DNA of 64,000 nucleotides from Hydrangea macrophylla (Eukaryota; Streptophyta; Magnoliopsida; Cornales; Hydrangeaceae), in the NCBI GenBank assembly GCA_033977485.1, contig CM066984.1, forward strand, positions 26,433,001-26,497,000. Reading direction: 5' to 3'. Below the pieces are notes generated by a model. It made no database searches, was not told where the DNA came from, and saw nothing but the letters and a program-made list of their open reading frames with translations. The translations under genes and the position numbers were made by a program. Shown here in pieces: positions 11,980 through 24,200 of this stretch; positions within the stretch are counted from its first letter, which is position 1, and the number at the start of each line of letters is the position of its first letter.

Positions 11980-12432
11980 TGATGATGCCAAAAATTGGTA
12001 AGAGTAAAGTAGAGCAATTTAAGGAGAGAGAGAGTGTGAGAGACTATTTTTTGTATGTGGTTCGGCCCTGTTAATGAAGGTACCTACGTCCACAGGTGTG
12101 TCTGAGCACGTTCACTAGCTGATCACCGGCGGGCCTGGTGAGCCAACAAAGGGGGGCGGCACTACCAGTAATACCGGCCGGGTGTATGCGTATAATGGTG
12201 AACTTTGTAGAGGCGCTGTGTAGACTACAGAATTGGCTGCCCCTTCAATGGGGGGTGAGTGGTCTCTTTTATAGATGCAAGATACTTACTCTTACATGGA
12301 TAAGGAAATACAATCCAATTGATATATATTGGCATTAATTAAGTAAGTTTCCTAATTGTATTAGGAAATAGATGCACTTTCCATTAGTCTTCTAGCTTGA
12401 GTAGGAAACTGCCCATAATTTTGGGCGTATCA
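11980..12432 (-). repeat. 3' LTR of the 3.4-kb gag-only element
   Basis: 453 bp. It has a TATAAAAG box on the minus strand at 12,273-12,266. The adjoining polypurine tract (AAATGGGGGGC on the minus strand) is at about 12,433-12,446. Confidence 0.88.
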
Positions 12433-13534
12433 GCTGCCCCCCATTTCCAAGATTGGCCAGATGCTATATCGGGGCAAGTTTGGAAATTAGTTTATGCCAC
12501 TTGCCACTGTCTGAGTGCTTGAGGAAGCTGCCTCGGGGCTTCTGAGCCTGGTGAGTCCTCGGGAACTGACTGAGAGTTGAGACCCTGCCTAGCTCGGGAC
12601 TTTTAGGTGCTCGGGAACTGACCGGGAGTTGAGACCCGGCCTAATTCGGAGTCTTTGAGTGCTCGGGAAGTGACCGAGAGTTGAGACTCGGCCTACTTCG
12701 GAGTCTTTTTGCTTGAGTTAGCCCCCAGGATGGTTATCTTATGCCCGTAAACCTTCGTCAAGGCTGTGGGTAGAAGGATTTTACCATGTTGGAAAAGCCG
12801 ACCTAAAACGTATTGCTCTAGGGTCCTTTTTACTGTTAACTCCCCAGGATGGTTGTCTTCTGCCCGGCCAGCCTTCGTCAAGACTGTTGGGAGAAGGGCT
12901 TGACCATGTTGGTTGAGCCGACCTAAATCACGTTGCTTTAGGGTCCTTTTACTCCTCTATCGTCGGCCAACCTAAGAGATTTTAGTCACCTCTATCATCG
13001 GTCTGGACCTAAGCGGAGTTAATGTCTCTGAGTACTGTAGGTGCTCGGGTTGTCCAAGATTTTGACTTGGTTATCCGCGAGGCCTGTAGATACCCGGTGT
13101 GATTACCTGTTTAGTTCACTGCGCCATCTTGCCCCCCAAGCTTTCGCTAAGACGAGTGTCTTACAGAGGCTATGGTCTGTAGGTAACCGACCTGGAACAT
13201 GGTGGTTGCAGGGTCTTTTAAAGCTTGCCATCGTCGGCCACCTAGGGGGTTTACCCCCATCGTCGGTTGGACCTAAGCGAAGCCGGTGCCTCGGGCGTGA
13301 TCCAGAGGTCTTTGGTGCCTGGGTTCGGAGCCCGAGGTCTTTTTAGTGCCTGAGTTCGGAGCTCGAGGTCTTTTTAGTGCCTCGGGGTTAGGCCCGAGGT
13401 CTTTGTATGCCGCGGAGTTAGGCCCGAGGTCTTTGTATGCCTCGGGGTTAGGCCCGAGGTCTTTGTATGAGTTCTCTGACAATCGGTGGAGCCTCATGTG
13501 GTGATCAAGCAAGTACCACTGTAGTCGGGCTCTT
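12433..13534 (-). repeat. Non-coding tandem-repeat region downstream of gag
   Basis: The region holds three consecutive repeat families: about three units of roughly 58 bp at 12,545-12,715, two units of roughly 122 bp at 12,720-12,955, and five to six units of roughly 33 bp around GCCCGAGGTCTTT at 13,310-13,475. No conserved coding sequence is visible where pol would lie in a complete element. Confidence 0.75.
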
Positions 13535-14878
13535 CTAGACCGATGGAGATAAGAAGTCGGATCCGGATCGTCGGGCTTCTGACTTCTCTGTGCTGGAGGT
13601 CGGGTCGGGGCTGCCGGACTCTGCTTGCTGTGAGCTGGAGGTCGGGTCGGGGCTACCGGACCCGGACTGATGCGAACTAGAAGAACTGCCGGAACTCCCG
13701 GGCTGATCTCGCTTTCGCTTACTTCTGGAAGACTCGTTACTTTCTTGCCCGGGGTCTTTGGTCTTCAGAAACTCTTCAGTGTCAATGTATTTTCCAACCC
13801 TCTCAGAGAGCTCAACCAAAGTTTCCGGTCGATTTATGTGGAACGACGCGGCTCACTTGGTGTGTTGAACTCCTGAGCAGAAGGCTATGATAGCGACGGT
13901 TTCATCAAGATCATAGATGCTGAGCTTCTCTTGATTAAACCGGCCGGTGAACTCCTTGAGGGTCTCATTATTCCGTTGTCTCACTGTCAGTAGCTGCATG
14001 TCTGGCTTTGGCCATTCATACATACCGGCGAACTGGTTGATGAACTGCTTGCTGAGTTGTTTGAAACTACAGACCGATCGGGGCTCCAAGGAGTAGAACC
14101 ACTGCATGGCCGGGCCTTTCAAAGTGCTGGGGAAGGCTAGGCAGTGTAGCTCATCGGAGTTGGTGGCTAGGGCCATCTGAGCCTTATAGGTCCGGACGTG
14201 GTCGACCGGGCTTCCCGAGCTGTTGTAGGGATCTAGGCGAGGCTGCTAGAATTTGCGCGGGATGGTAAATCTCGCGATCTGGCTGGAGAATGGTGACTCT
14301 GTCTCGGTATTGGCTTGATTCGGAACATGATTTTGACCAAGCTTTTTGGCCACTTCGTCGATCTGCTTCTGCAAGCCTTTGATTCGGGCTTCCACTCCTT
14401 CCCGATCGGTATCTGAGGAACTAGTCGGGTTAGTGGAAGATGCTTCTTCATGGCGGGGTGCTGTCCTCTGGGATCGGGCTCGGCTATGACTCTGGGTAAC
14501 CGTTCGCCTAGGGACAACTCGGCTCTTGACCGAGTGACCCTGGACTGATTCCCGGGCCATATGCTCCCGCCTTTCCTCTCGGGCAGCACGCCCACTGTTG
14601 ATGTCTCTGGCATCCTCAACACGGGACGGGTCGGCTCGGGCACGTTGTCTGGTACAGATTGGTTCCCGACCGTACGCAACGTTCCCGGCCCCTGGAGGAC
14701 GGCTTTGTTGGGCTAGCAGGGCTTCCATCTGTCGCTGGATTTGACGCTGGCCCTCCAAGAGTTGTGTGAGGGTCGCGGTGATCTGCTCATATGTTATGGC
14801 TGCCGCAGCCGATACCGGGGCCGAAGGAACATCCCGGTCGGACTGCTGATCAGCCTGCTTACCCTTCTTCGGTGGCAT
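13535..14878 (-). pseudogene. Gypsy Gag with two in-frame stops
   Basis: The protein starts at ATG 14,878 (MPPKKGK). An N-terminal coiled-coil-like Gln/Leu region is followed by an Arg-rich hinge, then a classic retrotransposon Gag core (AMQWFYSLEP, FINQFAGM, LKEFTGRFNQE). The tail is rich in Ser, Lys and Asp. Stops at 14,248-14,246 (TAG) and 13,855-13,853 (TGA) interrupt one continuous frame of 448 codons, with no frameshift. No zinc knuckle is visible. Gag forms the particle that packages the RNA. The type resembles Tat/Retand-like gypsy Gag, which is inference. Confidence 0.85.
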
Positions 14879-14918
14879 GATGATCAGTCAAGAGATTTGT
14901 TGATGAGAAGACTTGTGT

Positions 14919-14936
14919 TTCCCACAGACGGCGCCA
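14919..14936 (-). promoter_or_regulatory. Primer binding site of the gag-only element
   Basis: TGGCGCCGTCTGTGGGAA on the minus strand, three bases after the LTR. The first nine bases match the 3' end complement of plant tRNA-Asp and the rest diverges. Confidence 0.65.
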
Positions 14937-14939
14937 AAC

Positions 14940-15392
14940 TGATGATGCCAAAAATTGGTAAGAGTAAAGTAGAGCAATTTAAGGAGAGAGAGAGTGTGAG
15001 AGACTATTTTTTGTATGTGGTTCGGCCCTGTTAATGAAGGTACCTACGTCCACGGGTGTGTCTGAGCACGTTCACTAGCTGATCACCGGCGGGCCTGGTG
15101 AGCCAACAAAGGGGGGCGGCACTACCAGTAATACCGGCCGGGTGTATGCGTATAATGGTGAACTTTGTAGAGGCGCTGTGTAGACTACAGAATTGGCTGC
15201 CCCTTCAATGGGGGGTGAGTGGCCTCTTTTATAGATGCAAGAGACCTACTCTTACATGGATAAGGAAATATAATCCAATTGATATAGATTGGCATTAATT
15301 AAGTAAGTTTCCTAATTGTATTAGGAAATAGATGCACTTTCCATTAGTCTTCTAGCTTGAGTAGGAAACTGCCCATAATTTTGGGCGTATCA
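14940..15392 (-). repeat. 5' LTR of the 3.4-kb gag-only element
   Basis: 453 bp, paired with 11,980-12,432, with a TATA box on the minus strand at 15,233-15,226. Confidence 0.88.
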
Positions 15393-15404
15393 ATAGGTAT
15401 ACTA

Positions 15405-15725
15405 TCATTTTGTCCATCGCTATTAAGGACTTAACCGCCCACTGCTTGGTATGGACACCACATCAGTCCATCCCCTATTTAGGACATAACAACCCACTGC
15501 TCATCAGAGATATAGCATTAGAATAAAAGCATATCAATCTATTGCCATGACTTAGCGACGTCTACCAATGATTACCGCCCACTGCTGTTAAGGACTTTAA
15601 CTACCCACTGGTGTTAAGGACATATAATGAATCACCTGGCGATCTTAGGACTACTTGGTCCTGCCCATTACTATTAAGGACTTTTAACACCCATTGCTAT
15701 TAAGGACATACATGACCAAGCATCC
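15405..15725 (-). repeat. Tandem CCCACTGC/TTAAGGACTT repeats in the minus-strand LTR
   Basis: About eight degenerate units contain CGCCCACTGC and a nearby TTAAGGACTT. The related LTR at 60,605-61,889 has its own version (CACCGCTTTTAAGAACT, about 61,285-61,545). Confidence 0.6.
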
Positions 15726-16020
15726 ACCCTCGTACCAATTCCCAAAACTTATCACACCTATCTATGTTTCATACTAACATCGATACATGACTGCCCATTG
15801 TGGCCTGACTAATCTGATTAAAACAAATATATTATCAAACTCGATTAGGATCAACCCTTAATTACTATTCTAAACCTGAATATGTTTCTCATAGCGTTAT
15901 CTCATCATCGAGTCCCATTGTCTATTGATTCAAAATTATCATATATAGGTAGCATGAAGTGATAATTTGATCAGCTAAGCAGTATGTACGAAAAACAAAA
16001 GAATCTAACCATGTTCTATG

Positions 16021-16200
16021 ATTTACAATCGATTGAAGTCATTCTCAATCGATTAAGATACAAGATTTTTAATCGATTGAAACCATTTTAATCGAATTAA
16101 ATGCAGGGGTTTCGATTAATTGAGGCATTTTCAAGCGATTGAAGTGAAGCACTTTCAATCGATTGAATTAAGTTTAATCGCTTGAATGTCTTCTTCCCTA
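16021..16200 (-). repeat. CAATCGATTGAA palindrome array in the minus-strand LTR
   Basis: About nine copies of an ATCGAT-centred motif. A further group of five to six lies at 16,678-16,860, on the far side of the CT-rich leader (16,360-16,480) and the AT-rich TATA-like stretch (16,490-16,535). Confidence 0.75.
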
Positions 16201-16881
16201 GAAACTGGGCAGTGAAGCCCAGAATGGATGGGTGCTTTTGGATCCATCTTGTTACGTAAAAAACTTGTAAAATAATACTTCTGAACTACTGGGTGGGTTT
16301 TGAACTCACCGAAGTGGTAAGGGCATATTTGGCAAAGCTTTGAGCTTTGAGCTCCAATGTGGGCTCCTCTTCTCCTTCCTCTATGCTTTCTATCTCCTCT
16401 CTCTATATCTTCTATTCTTCTTCCTCTCTTCTTCTCTTTCGTCTATCTTCTATCTTCTCTATCTTTCTCATATAGAATATACATAGGTGTGTATATATAT
16501 GTATATATAAGAGTGTGTGTATATAAATATATAATATCTCTATCTCTTTCTAAACTCTCTCCACTGCACCAAACATCACACACACAAACACGAATGTACA
16601 TCATATATATCGAAAAGAAAGGGTGCAAGGTGGCAGTGTTTGCGCACAGAAACTGGGATAAAAATTCAGATATGTTTGATCAATTGAAGCGGCTTCGATC
16701 ATTTGAGGACATGTGGCACACTTTCAATCGATTGCCATGGGATTGATCGATTGAACTAGGATGCAATCATTGTATTTATGTCACTAGGGTTTTCGATCAA
16801 CTGAAGAGTGCTTAATCGATTGAGAAGGCCATCACTTCAATCGATTGAAACTGTTTTAATGAACATTAAATTACAAGGATG

Positions 16882-19849
16882 TGTGGATATACGCAGTTTT
16901 ACCCTGCTTTTTGAATTCTTTTTTTCAAATTCAAAATCAAATACAAAGAGTCACCACTTAATTTTTTAAAGAAAAATTAAGAAACCATTTTAAAGCAAAC
17001 CGATCTATTTGGAAACCAGAGATTCTAGGTCCAGGAATTATGGAATGAGAGGTGAAGGAGCCCAGCGGACTAAAACACCCCCTCTCATCCTATCTCGTGT
17101 TAGGCCTCTACTCAATATCCTTTTAATCGAATTCATTATCTAAGTGTGCTCTCAACTAATACATATATATATATATAAATATACATTATACAAGCATGTT
17201 GGAAAGGGTGTAAAATTGCTAACGATTAAATATCATTCAAAATCACATAATTCAAGTAACAAGCAAAATAATATGCAAATAGGGAACTAGGAAACTTGTC
17301 CAGGATCCAGCTGTGATATTGAAACGTGCAATGCATACAAAAAATAAAGCCTAAGAAAAGGTCTCTAATGCATATATAAACATAAGGTAAGACCAAGTCT
17401 AAGGTGTCGCACATAAAGTCAAAAATCAATCAATCAAGAAATGAGTAAATTTCTAGCTTAAATCCACTAATCATAAAGAGAGTTAATGTAATTATGAATT
17501 CCTTCTAAGTACTTGGAGATACAACACCTCTATAGATATAGGAACCAATGTAATGTCCATATAGAGATGGTATAATCCATACTTGATCATAAGGAGCCTG
17601 TAATTAGATTAAACTAAGTTCAATTATATGCGATTTATTCAAAAACGAGTCCTAACTTCAAGTGTAAACATACATGGATAAATTCATGAACATGGACAAG
17701 AATGATCTTTGAACTACTCACTAATTTGGATCATCTGAGCTCTAGATTTAAGCTTAATTGTCATTATTAGAACATGGTTTGAATCCTAGGGCACTAGGAG
17801 ATCATTTAGATTAGACTTAACAAAAATTAACAAAATTGGGATAGAACTTCAGGATTTACAGAGAAGAAACTCGAGCTTAGAAAATAGAAAGGTCATACTT
17901 TCAACGGTTGGATCTTAATACTTTTTGGGTATGTTATGCCTCTGTGAGTCTAATTTCTAACTCAAAAAGAGAATCGAAGATCAAACGGTTTAATCTCTGG
18001 GAATTGGGTAAAACGTAGGCATCACATAGAAATTTACAACTCTCTGTCCAGAGTTTTAGTATAATTTTTTAAAAATAGCAAATAAGTCCGAATGACGTCA
18101 TTCTTTTTAGGAGATCTTGATAACATATTTAACTTCCTAGAAAAATTTATTTGATGTCAAGAAAGCTTGAATAAGATTCTGATCTACTAAGTTTAAGACA
18201 GACTTGTTGTTCTGAAATTTTGGACAGAGAGTGACAAGTCCACAAATCATAAGGCCAAACCATCCTCAGTATAAAATTTCATCAAAACAAAAATCCTAGT
18301 GATACATATATGAATTATAAACATTTTCCAATTAGCCTGATTCAATTCCCATGGACCATGATTTAATGAAAAATCTTTGACCACAGTAGGTTCATGAATT
18401 CACTGCACCATTATCAACATTTTAAATCATGGAATTCATTAACCCAATCCCTCTCAAGTTGATGATCCTTGAGAGATGTGAACTTATTATACCCTATTCT
18501 CCTCTCAAATTAATGGTCCTTGGAGACTAAACATGAACCATCCACCGAAACCCGTATAGAATATAGAAAGGATTCCATGAGATTCCTAGTTGGAAGCTCC
18601 AAGTCATGAAATATGACTTGAACCCATCCAAACATAGGTGGATATAACTATAATCAACCTTAATCCCCATATAAATCATAGGATTATAGGGGACTAGAGG
18701 ATCAAACTCAAATAGATCCAATGAGATATTGAAGATCTCATAGATTTCCCAAAGAAAATATGGTCAAAATGAAGTTGAATCAAAGCTTATTTGAAAAAAA
18801 CCAAGTGAGAATTCTCTTACAAATTACTTTGTCTTAAACCCAAAGTTGTATTTAGATTCAAATCAATAAAGAAGATAAATGAAAATTCAATCACAATTCT
18901 AGTGGTGTGTGATGAAATGAGGTAGGAAGATACTTTTTGAAAATGTGTAAAGATCCTAGTCAAAACTATGAATTGTGATTGAATTATTATATATGAGATA
19001 GATTTAACGGTTTAACCTCTGGATCTTCTCAAAATTTGTAGAGATGTTGAATTCCTCAAGCTTTTCCTCTTCTTCTTCCTTAAGCTTCAAGCTCCTTTAA
19101 TGGTGATTTGAAGGTTTTGGTGTGATTTGGGTAGATAATTGGTAGAGTTTCTTTCTCTATCTTTTCCTCCTCTAAAGTTTTCACAATGTATTTCTCTATA
19201 TAATTCAAGTATCTCCCCTTTACCCTAATGAGAAAAATGAGCTTTTGTAGACTTTGATTTCCTTGGTGGCTAAGATAAGGGTAGATAGGTCAATTTGCGT
19301 GGGTTAGGAATATTCTATGGCATCTCTAACTCTCCGTGGCACTTCTATATAATTCCAATAAACTTGAAAGGCATTTAAGTTGGGTAGAAGAAAGGAACAT
19401 TCTAGAGCATCTTCAAAGCACATGGGAGGTTAGTGCCCAAAAAAGGGCTCTTTGAGTATATGCTTAGACTAGGAATATGCCTAGCAATCTCTAACTCTCC
19501 AAATCACATGGGATACTTTCTTTTGATATTTTCCTTTTCTTATATATATATAAGTATGTATAGACATATTTTTCATTTTAAATATAAATTAATCATATGA
19601 GTCACCAAATAGAATATTTTCCTTTTTTTTCCTTTTTTTTAGAAAGTAACCCATGATCCAGTGAGCTCGAGACAGATGGTCAGTGATTGGCCAAATCTAG
19701 GGGTACTAGGAGCAAGGTTTGGGAACTTGAAGCTTTTCAGAAGTCGAAGCGATGAACTTGAAGAAAATCGTCGGGACATTATTCATCATTGATTTCTAGA
19801 GGTAAATCCTCCTAAGTTTAATAGTACGGTCAAAATTGGGGTGTCTACA
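16882..19849 (+). mobile_element. LTR-like repeat, type A (TGTGGA to TCTACA)
   Basis: About 3 kb with no credible ORF. It begins TGTGGATATACGC and ends GGGGTGTCTACA, short inverted ends as in LTRs. The first 200 bp are a diverged relative of the type B repeat at 20,970. A TATA motif (CTATATAA, about 19,196-19,203) suggests plus-strand transcription. I cannot assign it to a named family. Confidence 0.55.
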
Positions 19850-20969
19850 ATTTGTCCCTCTTCAGCAGAGCTTGCGATGAAACGTGTGTTACAAGCGAAT
19901 GTCGAAGCCTGGGTGAAGACAAGCCTTTGACTGGGCTATTGAACTTAGGTAAAAACAAAATGCATTGCAAAAACATTTGCAAAGATGGTCGGTGATGGTC
20001 ATGCTTAACGATGAACTGCCTACGCATCTCGACAGGAATCAGACCAGGACGTAGTTTGGGTAAGGGACAACACCTTAGCACAAAGAATAACACCGATAAA
20101 TGCACCTATCCTATTATGATGCATATGCTCAAGAAATTTTGTGCGCTATGCTCCTAAGCGTGTTGATTCATAATCATATTGCTCTCTCTAGTGATAAGAA
20201 TGCACTCTATGCCTTTAAATTTTCTATTTTGATGTCGTCCAATTCTGGGAAAATCATGATTGATACAGATGCGCTTCACACCTTTACACACTGGTGTCCT
20301 CCAAGAATCATCAGATCGACTGAGATGCGCTTCGCGCCTTATACTCTGGTGTCAAATCAAACACTGAGCTATTTGATAAACTGAGATGCGCTTCGTGCCT
20401 TATACTACAGTGTCCTCCAAGAATCGTCAGATCGACTAAGATGCGCTTCGAGCCTTATACTCCGGTGTCCTCCAAGAATCATATGATTGACTGAGATGCG
20501 CTTTGCGCCTTATACTCCAGTGTTGAATCAGGAATCGAGCTATTTGAAAGACTAAGATGCCCTTCGCGGCTTATACTCTGGTGTCTTCCAAGAATCATCT
20601 AATTAACTAAGATGCGCTTCGTGCCTTGTACTCTGGTGTCGAATCAAGAACCAAGCTGTTTGAAAAACTGAGATGCATTTCTCACCTTATACTCCAGTGT
20701 CTTCCAAGAATCATCTGATTGACTGAGATGAGCTTCACGCCTTATACTCTGGTGTTGAATCAGGAATCGAGCTGTTTGAAAGCCTGAGATGCGCTTCGCG
20801 CCTTATACTCCAGTGTCTTCCAAGAATCATCCGATTGACTGAGATGCACTTTGTGCCTTATACTCCAGTGTATCTTCAAAGAATCATCTGATCGACTGAG
20901 ATGCACTTCACACCTTATACTCCGGTGTCGAATTAGTAACCAAGTTGTTTGAAAGATTGAAATGCACTT
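19850..20969 (+). repeat. Internal region with a 55/61-bp alternating minisatellite
   Basis: After the LTR-like end comes about 400 bp of unique-looking sequence starting TTTGTCCCTC. From 20,264 to 20,969 there are about 13 copies of GAGATGCGCTTCGCGCC-type units with two alternating spacers, one with TCCAAGAATCAT and one with GAATCAGGAA. The last unit is cut at the start of the next LTR-like repeat. The reading frames have no conserved features. Confidence 0.8.
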
Positions 20970-23900
20970 TGTGGAAAAACAAAATCGGACGTCGACTCTT
21001 CTGTTGGATTGAACTTGATTTGAAAAAGGTCTATTGAAAACAAATATAGAGTTGCCACTTGGTCTTTAAGGAACCAAGAAACCTAATTTTGACTCGCTCA
21101 AATGGATAAAGGGCACCGGCCCTTCATAACCAAAGAAATTGGCTTGGGGTTTTGGTACGAGAGAGGAAGGAGCCTTTGTTACGACTAAAACACTATCAAC
21201 TCACCCCGTCTTTCGAAGGGCCTCAATTAACATCCAAATTATCATCTTATACTATGTTTGGTTCGACAATTAATACTATGATAGTATATTACATCACATA
21301 AGAATCTTGAATTCGAAGATCAAAAGATAAGATATCATTCATAAGATCTAAGCCAAATATCACACAATGCAAAGGTGAAAGATCACATAAACAAACCTAG
21401 AAAAAATCATCTAATCACATATCAAGTAATCAAGTTTTCCGAATTTAAAGGGGGGGGGGGACATGAATTGTTTTTGAAACAAATAATCAAAGAAATCAAA
21501 ATATGCTTAGCAAGCTAGTGTGATGCATATTAATCTTTGAGAAAAGAAGATCTCTCAATCCCTGAGATGGATGAGAAAGGAAGATTAGATTGAGGGGGAG
21601 CATGAACGTGTGATCAAGTTCATTACTTATAATCTCCTTAGATTAGGAGTCGTAAAAAAACTCCAAGTCTTGCATGAATGCAATGTATGAACCTAGAATG
21701 TGCAAAGTTTGTAGTGTGTTTGTGTACATGGACTTTCTAAAATGACTTAGAAGTCTAGAGTATGCATGAATGTTTGAAGAAATTGTTATAGGATGTATAG
21801 AAATGTAGTATGAACTACTTCCTAAGATATGAGCTAATTTGGAGTGCATGTAAGCATCAAATCAAAGAATGAAAGTAAAAGCATGCTTGTTGTGAATAGT
21901 TGACAGAACAAAGAGTTGACCTTGTAGAAATTGAAAAGTGAGGTAAGAAATGTTTTGAAATCATGATTTTTATGGAGATAATCCTTATTTTGTCAAGAAA
22001 ACATATCAAAAAGCCAAACTTCAATAACTATTATAGATTAAGTGAAATCATATAAACAATGGAGGTCACTTCGAAACAGAATCCTTACTATCGACTGAAA
22101 TATCAAAAAATCTTAGAAAATTAGAAAAACATATCTAGAGGCCCATATTATGCAGAAAGTTCCCTAAGACACTGAAGTTCAAGGGAAAAATGAGTTGAGA
22201 CCACTCCTTTTGAAAATGTTTTCTGTAAAACAAGTTCAAATTCAATCAAGCTGCTGTGACAGAAAAAAAAATATCTGGAAGGAATGTTTGGGCCAAAATG
22301 GGACCCTTCCAAGTGTTTCCAAGTCAAACCAAAAATCGTGGGTGTTCTCTAACAAGTTAAGAAGACTTTCCAAGTTATCTTGTATTTCTCCTTTAAGTAT
22401 TAAGTTCTAGAGAAATCTTTGAACTCAGATTGTTCACTATTTTGATGATTTTTGAGAAGAAAAGGCTTTTATTTCTTGAAGTCAAAAGAGGGGTTTAATA
22501 TGGGTATGCTAGTTCACTCTAAAGACCTAGTCTGACGAGGTTTTGAGAGTACATTTTCAGCACTTAAATGAGGATTATAACCACATACAATATCAATATT
22601 ATACTTATATCAAGAACTTCCAAGATTGTTGGAGAGTATTATTTTTATTTTTGAAGATAACTTCAAGAATACATAGGGATGTATTGAAGTTAGGATCATC
22701 ATCTATCAAACATATTTTTGAGGTCAAGAGCTACTATCCATAAGGATTCACTCACCTCAAACACCATGTCATCACTTAGATGATGATGAACTAGTAAGTA
22801 ACCAAAAAAAAAATTTAAAAAGAAATGGGGTAAGGAGAGATGAACAAATATAAATAAAGCAAGTGAATAGCAATCAATAGTTGATGATCAAGACTTGCAG
22901 CTTGGTGTTTCACTCATATATAATGACTTTGGACATGGAAGTAGCTTCCTATCTCATGAATGCTCACAAAATTAGTGGTTAGATGTATTAAATGTGAAGT
23001 AAATGGGAGTAATGAAGTAAAAAACAAAGTTTTGAACTCACTTTCTAGTTGAAAATCAAAGAAGGAAACTTCTTTCCTCTCTATTCTAACCTTATCTCTA
23101 CAACTTTCTCTCTAAAACATTTCTAAGCTTTCATTTTCCATCCCTCAATGAGAAGTCAAGGAGGGTTTATATAGGCCAATTTCGGGTGGTTTTCGGATTT
23201 AAAGAGTACTTCCATTGGCTCCAAATACCTGTCAACAAGGAACTACGTCGTTTTGGTTTTCAATTAATCAATTTGGACCCCCCAAAATAAATTACAAAAA
23301 CGGATTCTGTAGGGGTTGAGTGCCTTCGCGGCACTGCTCCTTAGACGCCCAAAAATTTGTATTTAGGACCCTAGAGGTTCCTGTATTCGTGAAAAGACCC
23401 TATTGCGTCCAAAATTCACAGAAATGCATGCAAACTCTAAATTGAGCTTGTGATATATCATTGGAAAGGTCATGGAGTCTAATTTCCATAAAAAAAAAGT
23501 TTGCAGATTGGTCACTTGGAAAAAGTTTACGGTATTCCCGATAAAAGTCGATTTGATCGGCTTTCACCTTCGAAAATTCATAGTAAATTCGTTTTAAATC
23601 CAAAAATTAAGTGCGATATACCGTTGGAAAGCTATTCACCTCTAGTATCTATGAAAAATATTTGAAAAATGATATGGCACTCTGATTTCAATGTCAACGT
23701 TTAGGGCAAATCGGTCAAATCTGGGATCTCCAAGAAGTTTTAGGAAACTTTTGGAGCTCCCAAGACCTGATGTTTTCGTCCAATTTTCTTTTTAAACTCA
23801 TTGTAATACTTTTCACATGATCTAGTATGATCTCAAAACTTTTTGGAGAATTTTGATGATTTTGGTCAAACTCTGGTCAAACCTGGTCAAACTTGGGTCA

Positions 23901-24200
23901 AACCGGTCAACAGGGACTTTTCAGAAACTTTCGGGACTTCCAGGGGTCTTTAGGAGCTGACGATTTTACCCGATTTTGCTTTGAAACTTATTTTAGTGCT
24001 TTGTTATGATGTAGTATGTTTCCCAAACTTTTGGTCCAAATCTGGGAGTGTTTGGGCTTTCAGTGGTATTTTTGTCATTCTGAGTATTTCGACAGATAGA
24101 ACCAATTTCCCGGAGTCCTTTTTGAGTCTTTTTCGGTCATTGTGAACCACTAAGCTATGGGTCTCCTAAATCTAATAGCCGACAAAATGGGGTATCTACA
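20970..24200 (+). mobile_element. LTR-like repeat, type B (3.2 kb)
   Basis: It starts TGTGGAAAAAC and ends GGGGTATCTACA. It carries a run of 11 G at 21,450-21,460 and a TATA box (TTTATATAGG) near 23,166. Colinear relatives start at 27,799 and 61,890. It is non-coding. Its length and structure suggest a long LTR, but no standard primer site follows (the next bases are GTTTGCCCCTC). Confidence 0.6.
23166..23175 (+). promoter_or_regulatory. TATA box of the type B LTR-like repeat
   Basis: TTTATATAGG about 2.2 kb into the repeat, consistent with a long U3 followed by about 1 kb of R/U5. Confidence 0.5.

Larger units (their letters stand above)
11980..15392 (-). mobile_element. Gag-only gypsy element (TR-GAG-like), 3.4 kb
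   Basis: Two 453-bp LTRs (11,980-12,432 and 14,940-15,392; TGATGATGCC to GTATCA) differ at about six positions. They flank only 2.5 kb of internal DNA. On the minus strand the order is LTR, primer site, gag, non-coding tandem repeats, polypurine tract, LTR. The flanks ATAGA and ATAGG give a 4-of-5 target duplication inside the older minus-strand LTR. No protease, RT, RNase H or integrase is present, so the element is non-autonomous and would need enzymes in trans, as in the TR-GAG class of plant elements. Confidence 0.88.
244..16875 (-). mobile_element. Interrupted minus-strand gypsy solo LTR
   Basis: The LTR survives in three pieces: 244-375, 11,505-11,979 and 15,393 to about 16,875, roughly 2.1 kb net. 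Its left edge (TGTTACACCCC) is the reverse complement of the GGGGYGTNACA end shared by the other Tekay-like LTRs here. The pieces match, in the same order and orientation, the LTR fragments at 33,433-33,880 and 60,605-61,889. The left edge abuts unrelated sequence rather than a primer site, so a solo LTR is likely. The right edge is approximate, and the flanks GAGAT and AGGAT are only a weak duplication. Confidence 0.6.

Noticed and set aside
12138..12338. 66-codon frame repeated at 15,098-15,298
   Set aside because: It lies within the 453-bp LTRs on the strand opposite to the element. The repetition is due to the LTR pair.
239..16880. Target duplication GAGAT/AGGAT for the minus-strand solo LTR
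   Set aside because: Only three of five positions agree and the right edge is uncertain, so I do not claim it.
20264..20969. CRISPR-like regularly spaced repeats
   Set aside because: The units are degenerate, the spacers alternate between two related sequences, and the context is a plant repeat. It is a minisatellite.
16882..20975. A complete LTR element formed by type A (16,882-19,849) and type B (20,970-24,200) as its two LTRs
   Set aside because: The two repeats are too diverged to be an LTR pair of one insertion, although their first 200 bp are related.
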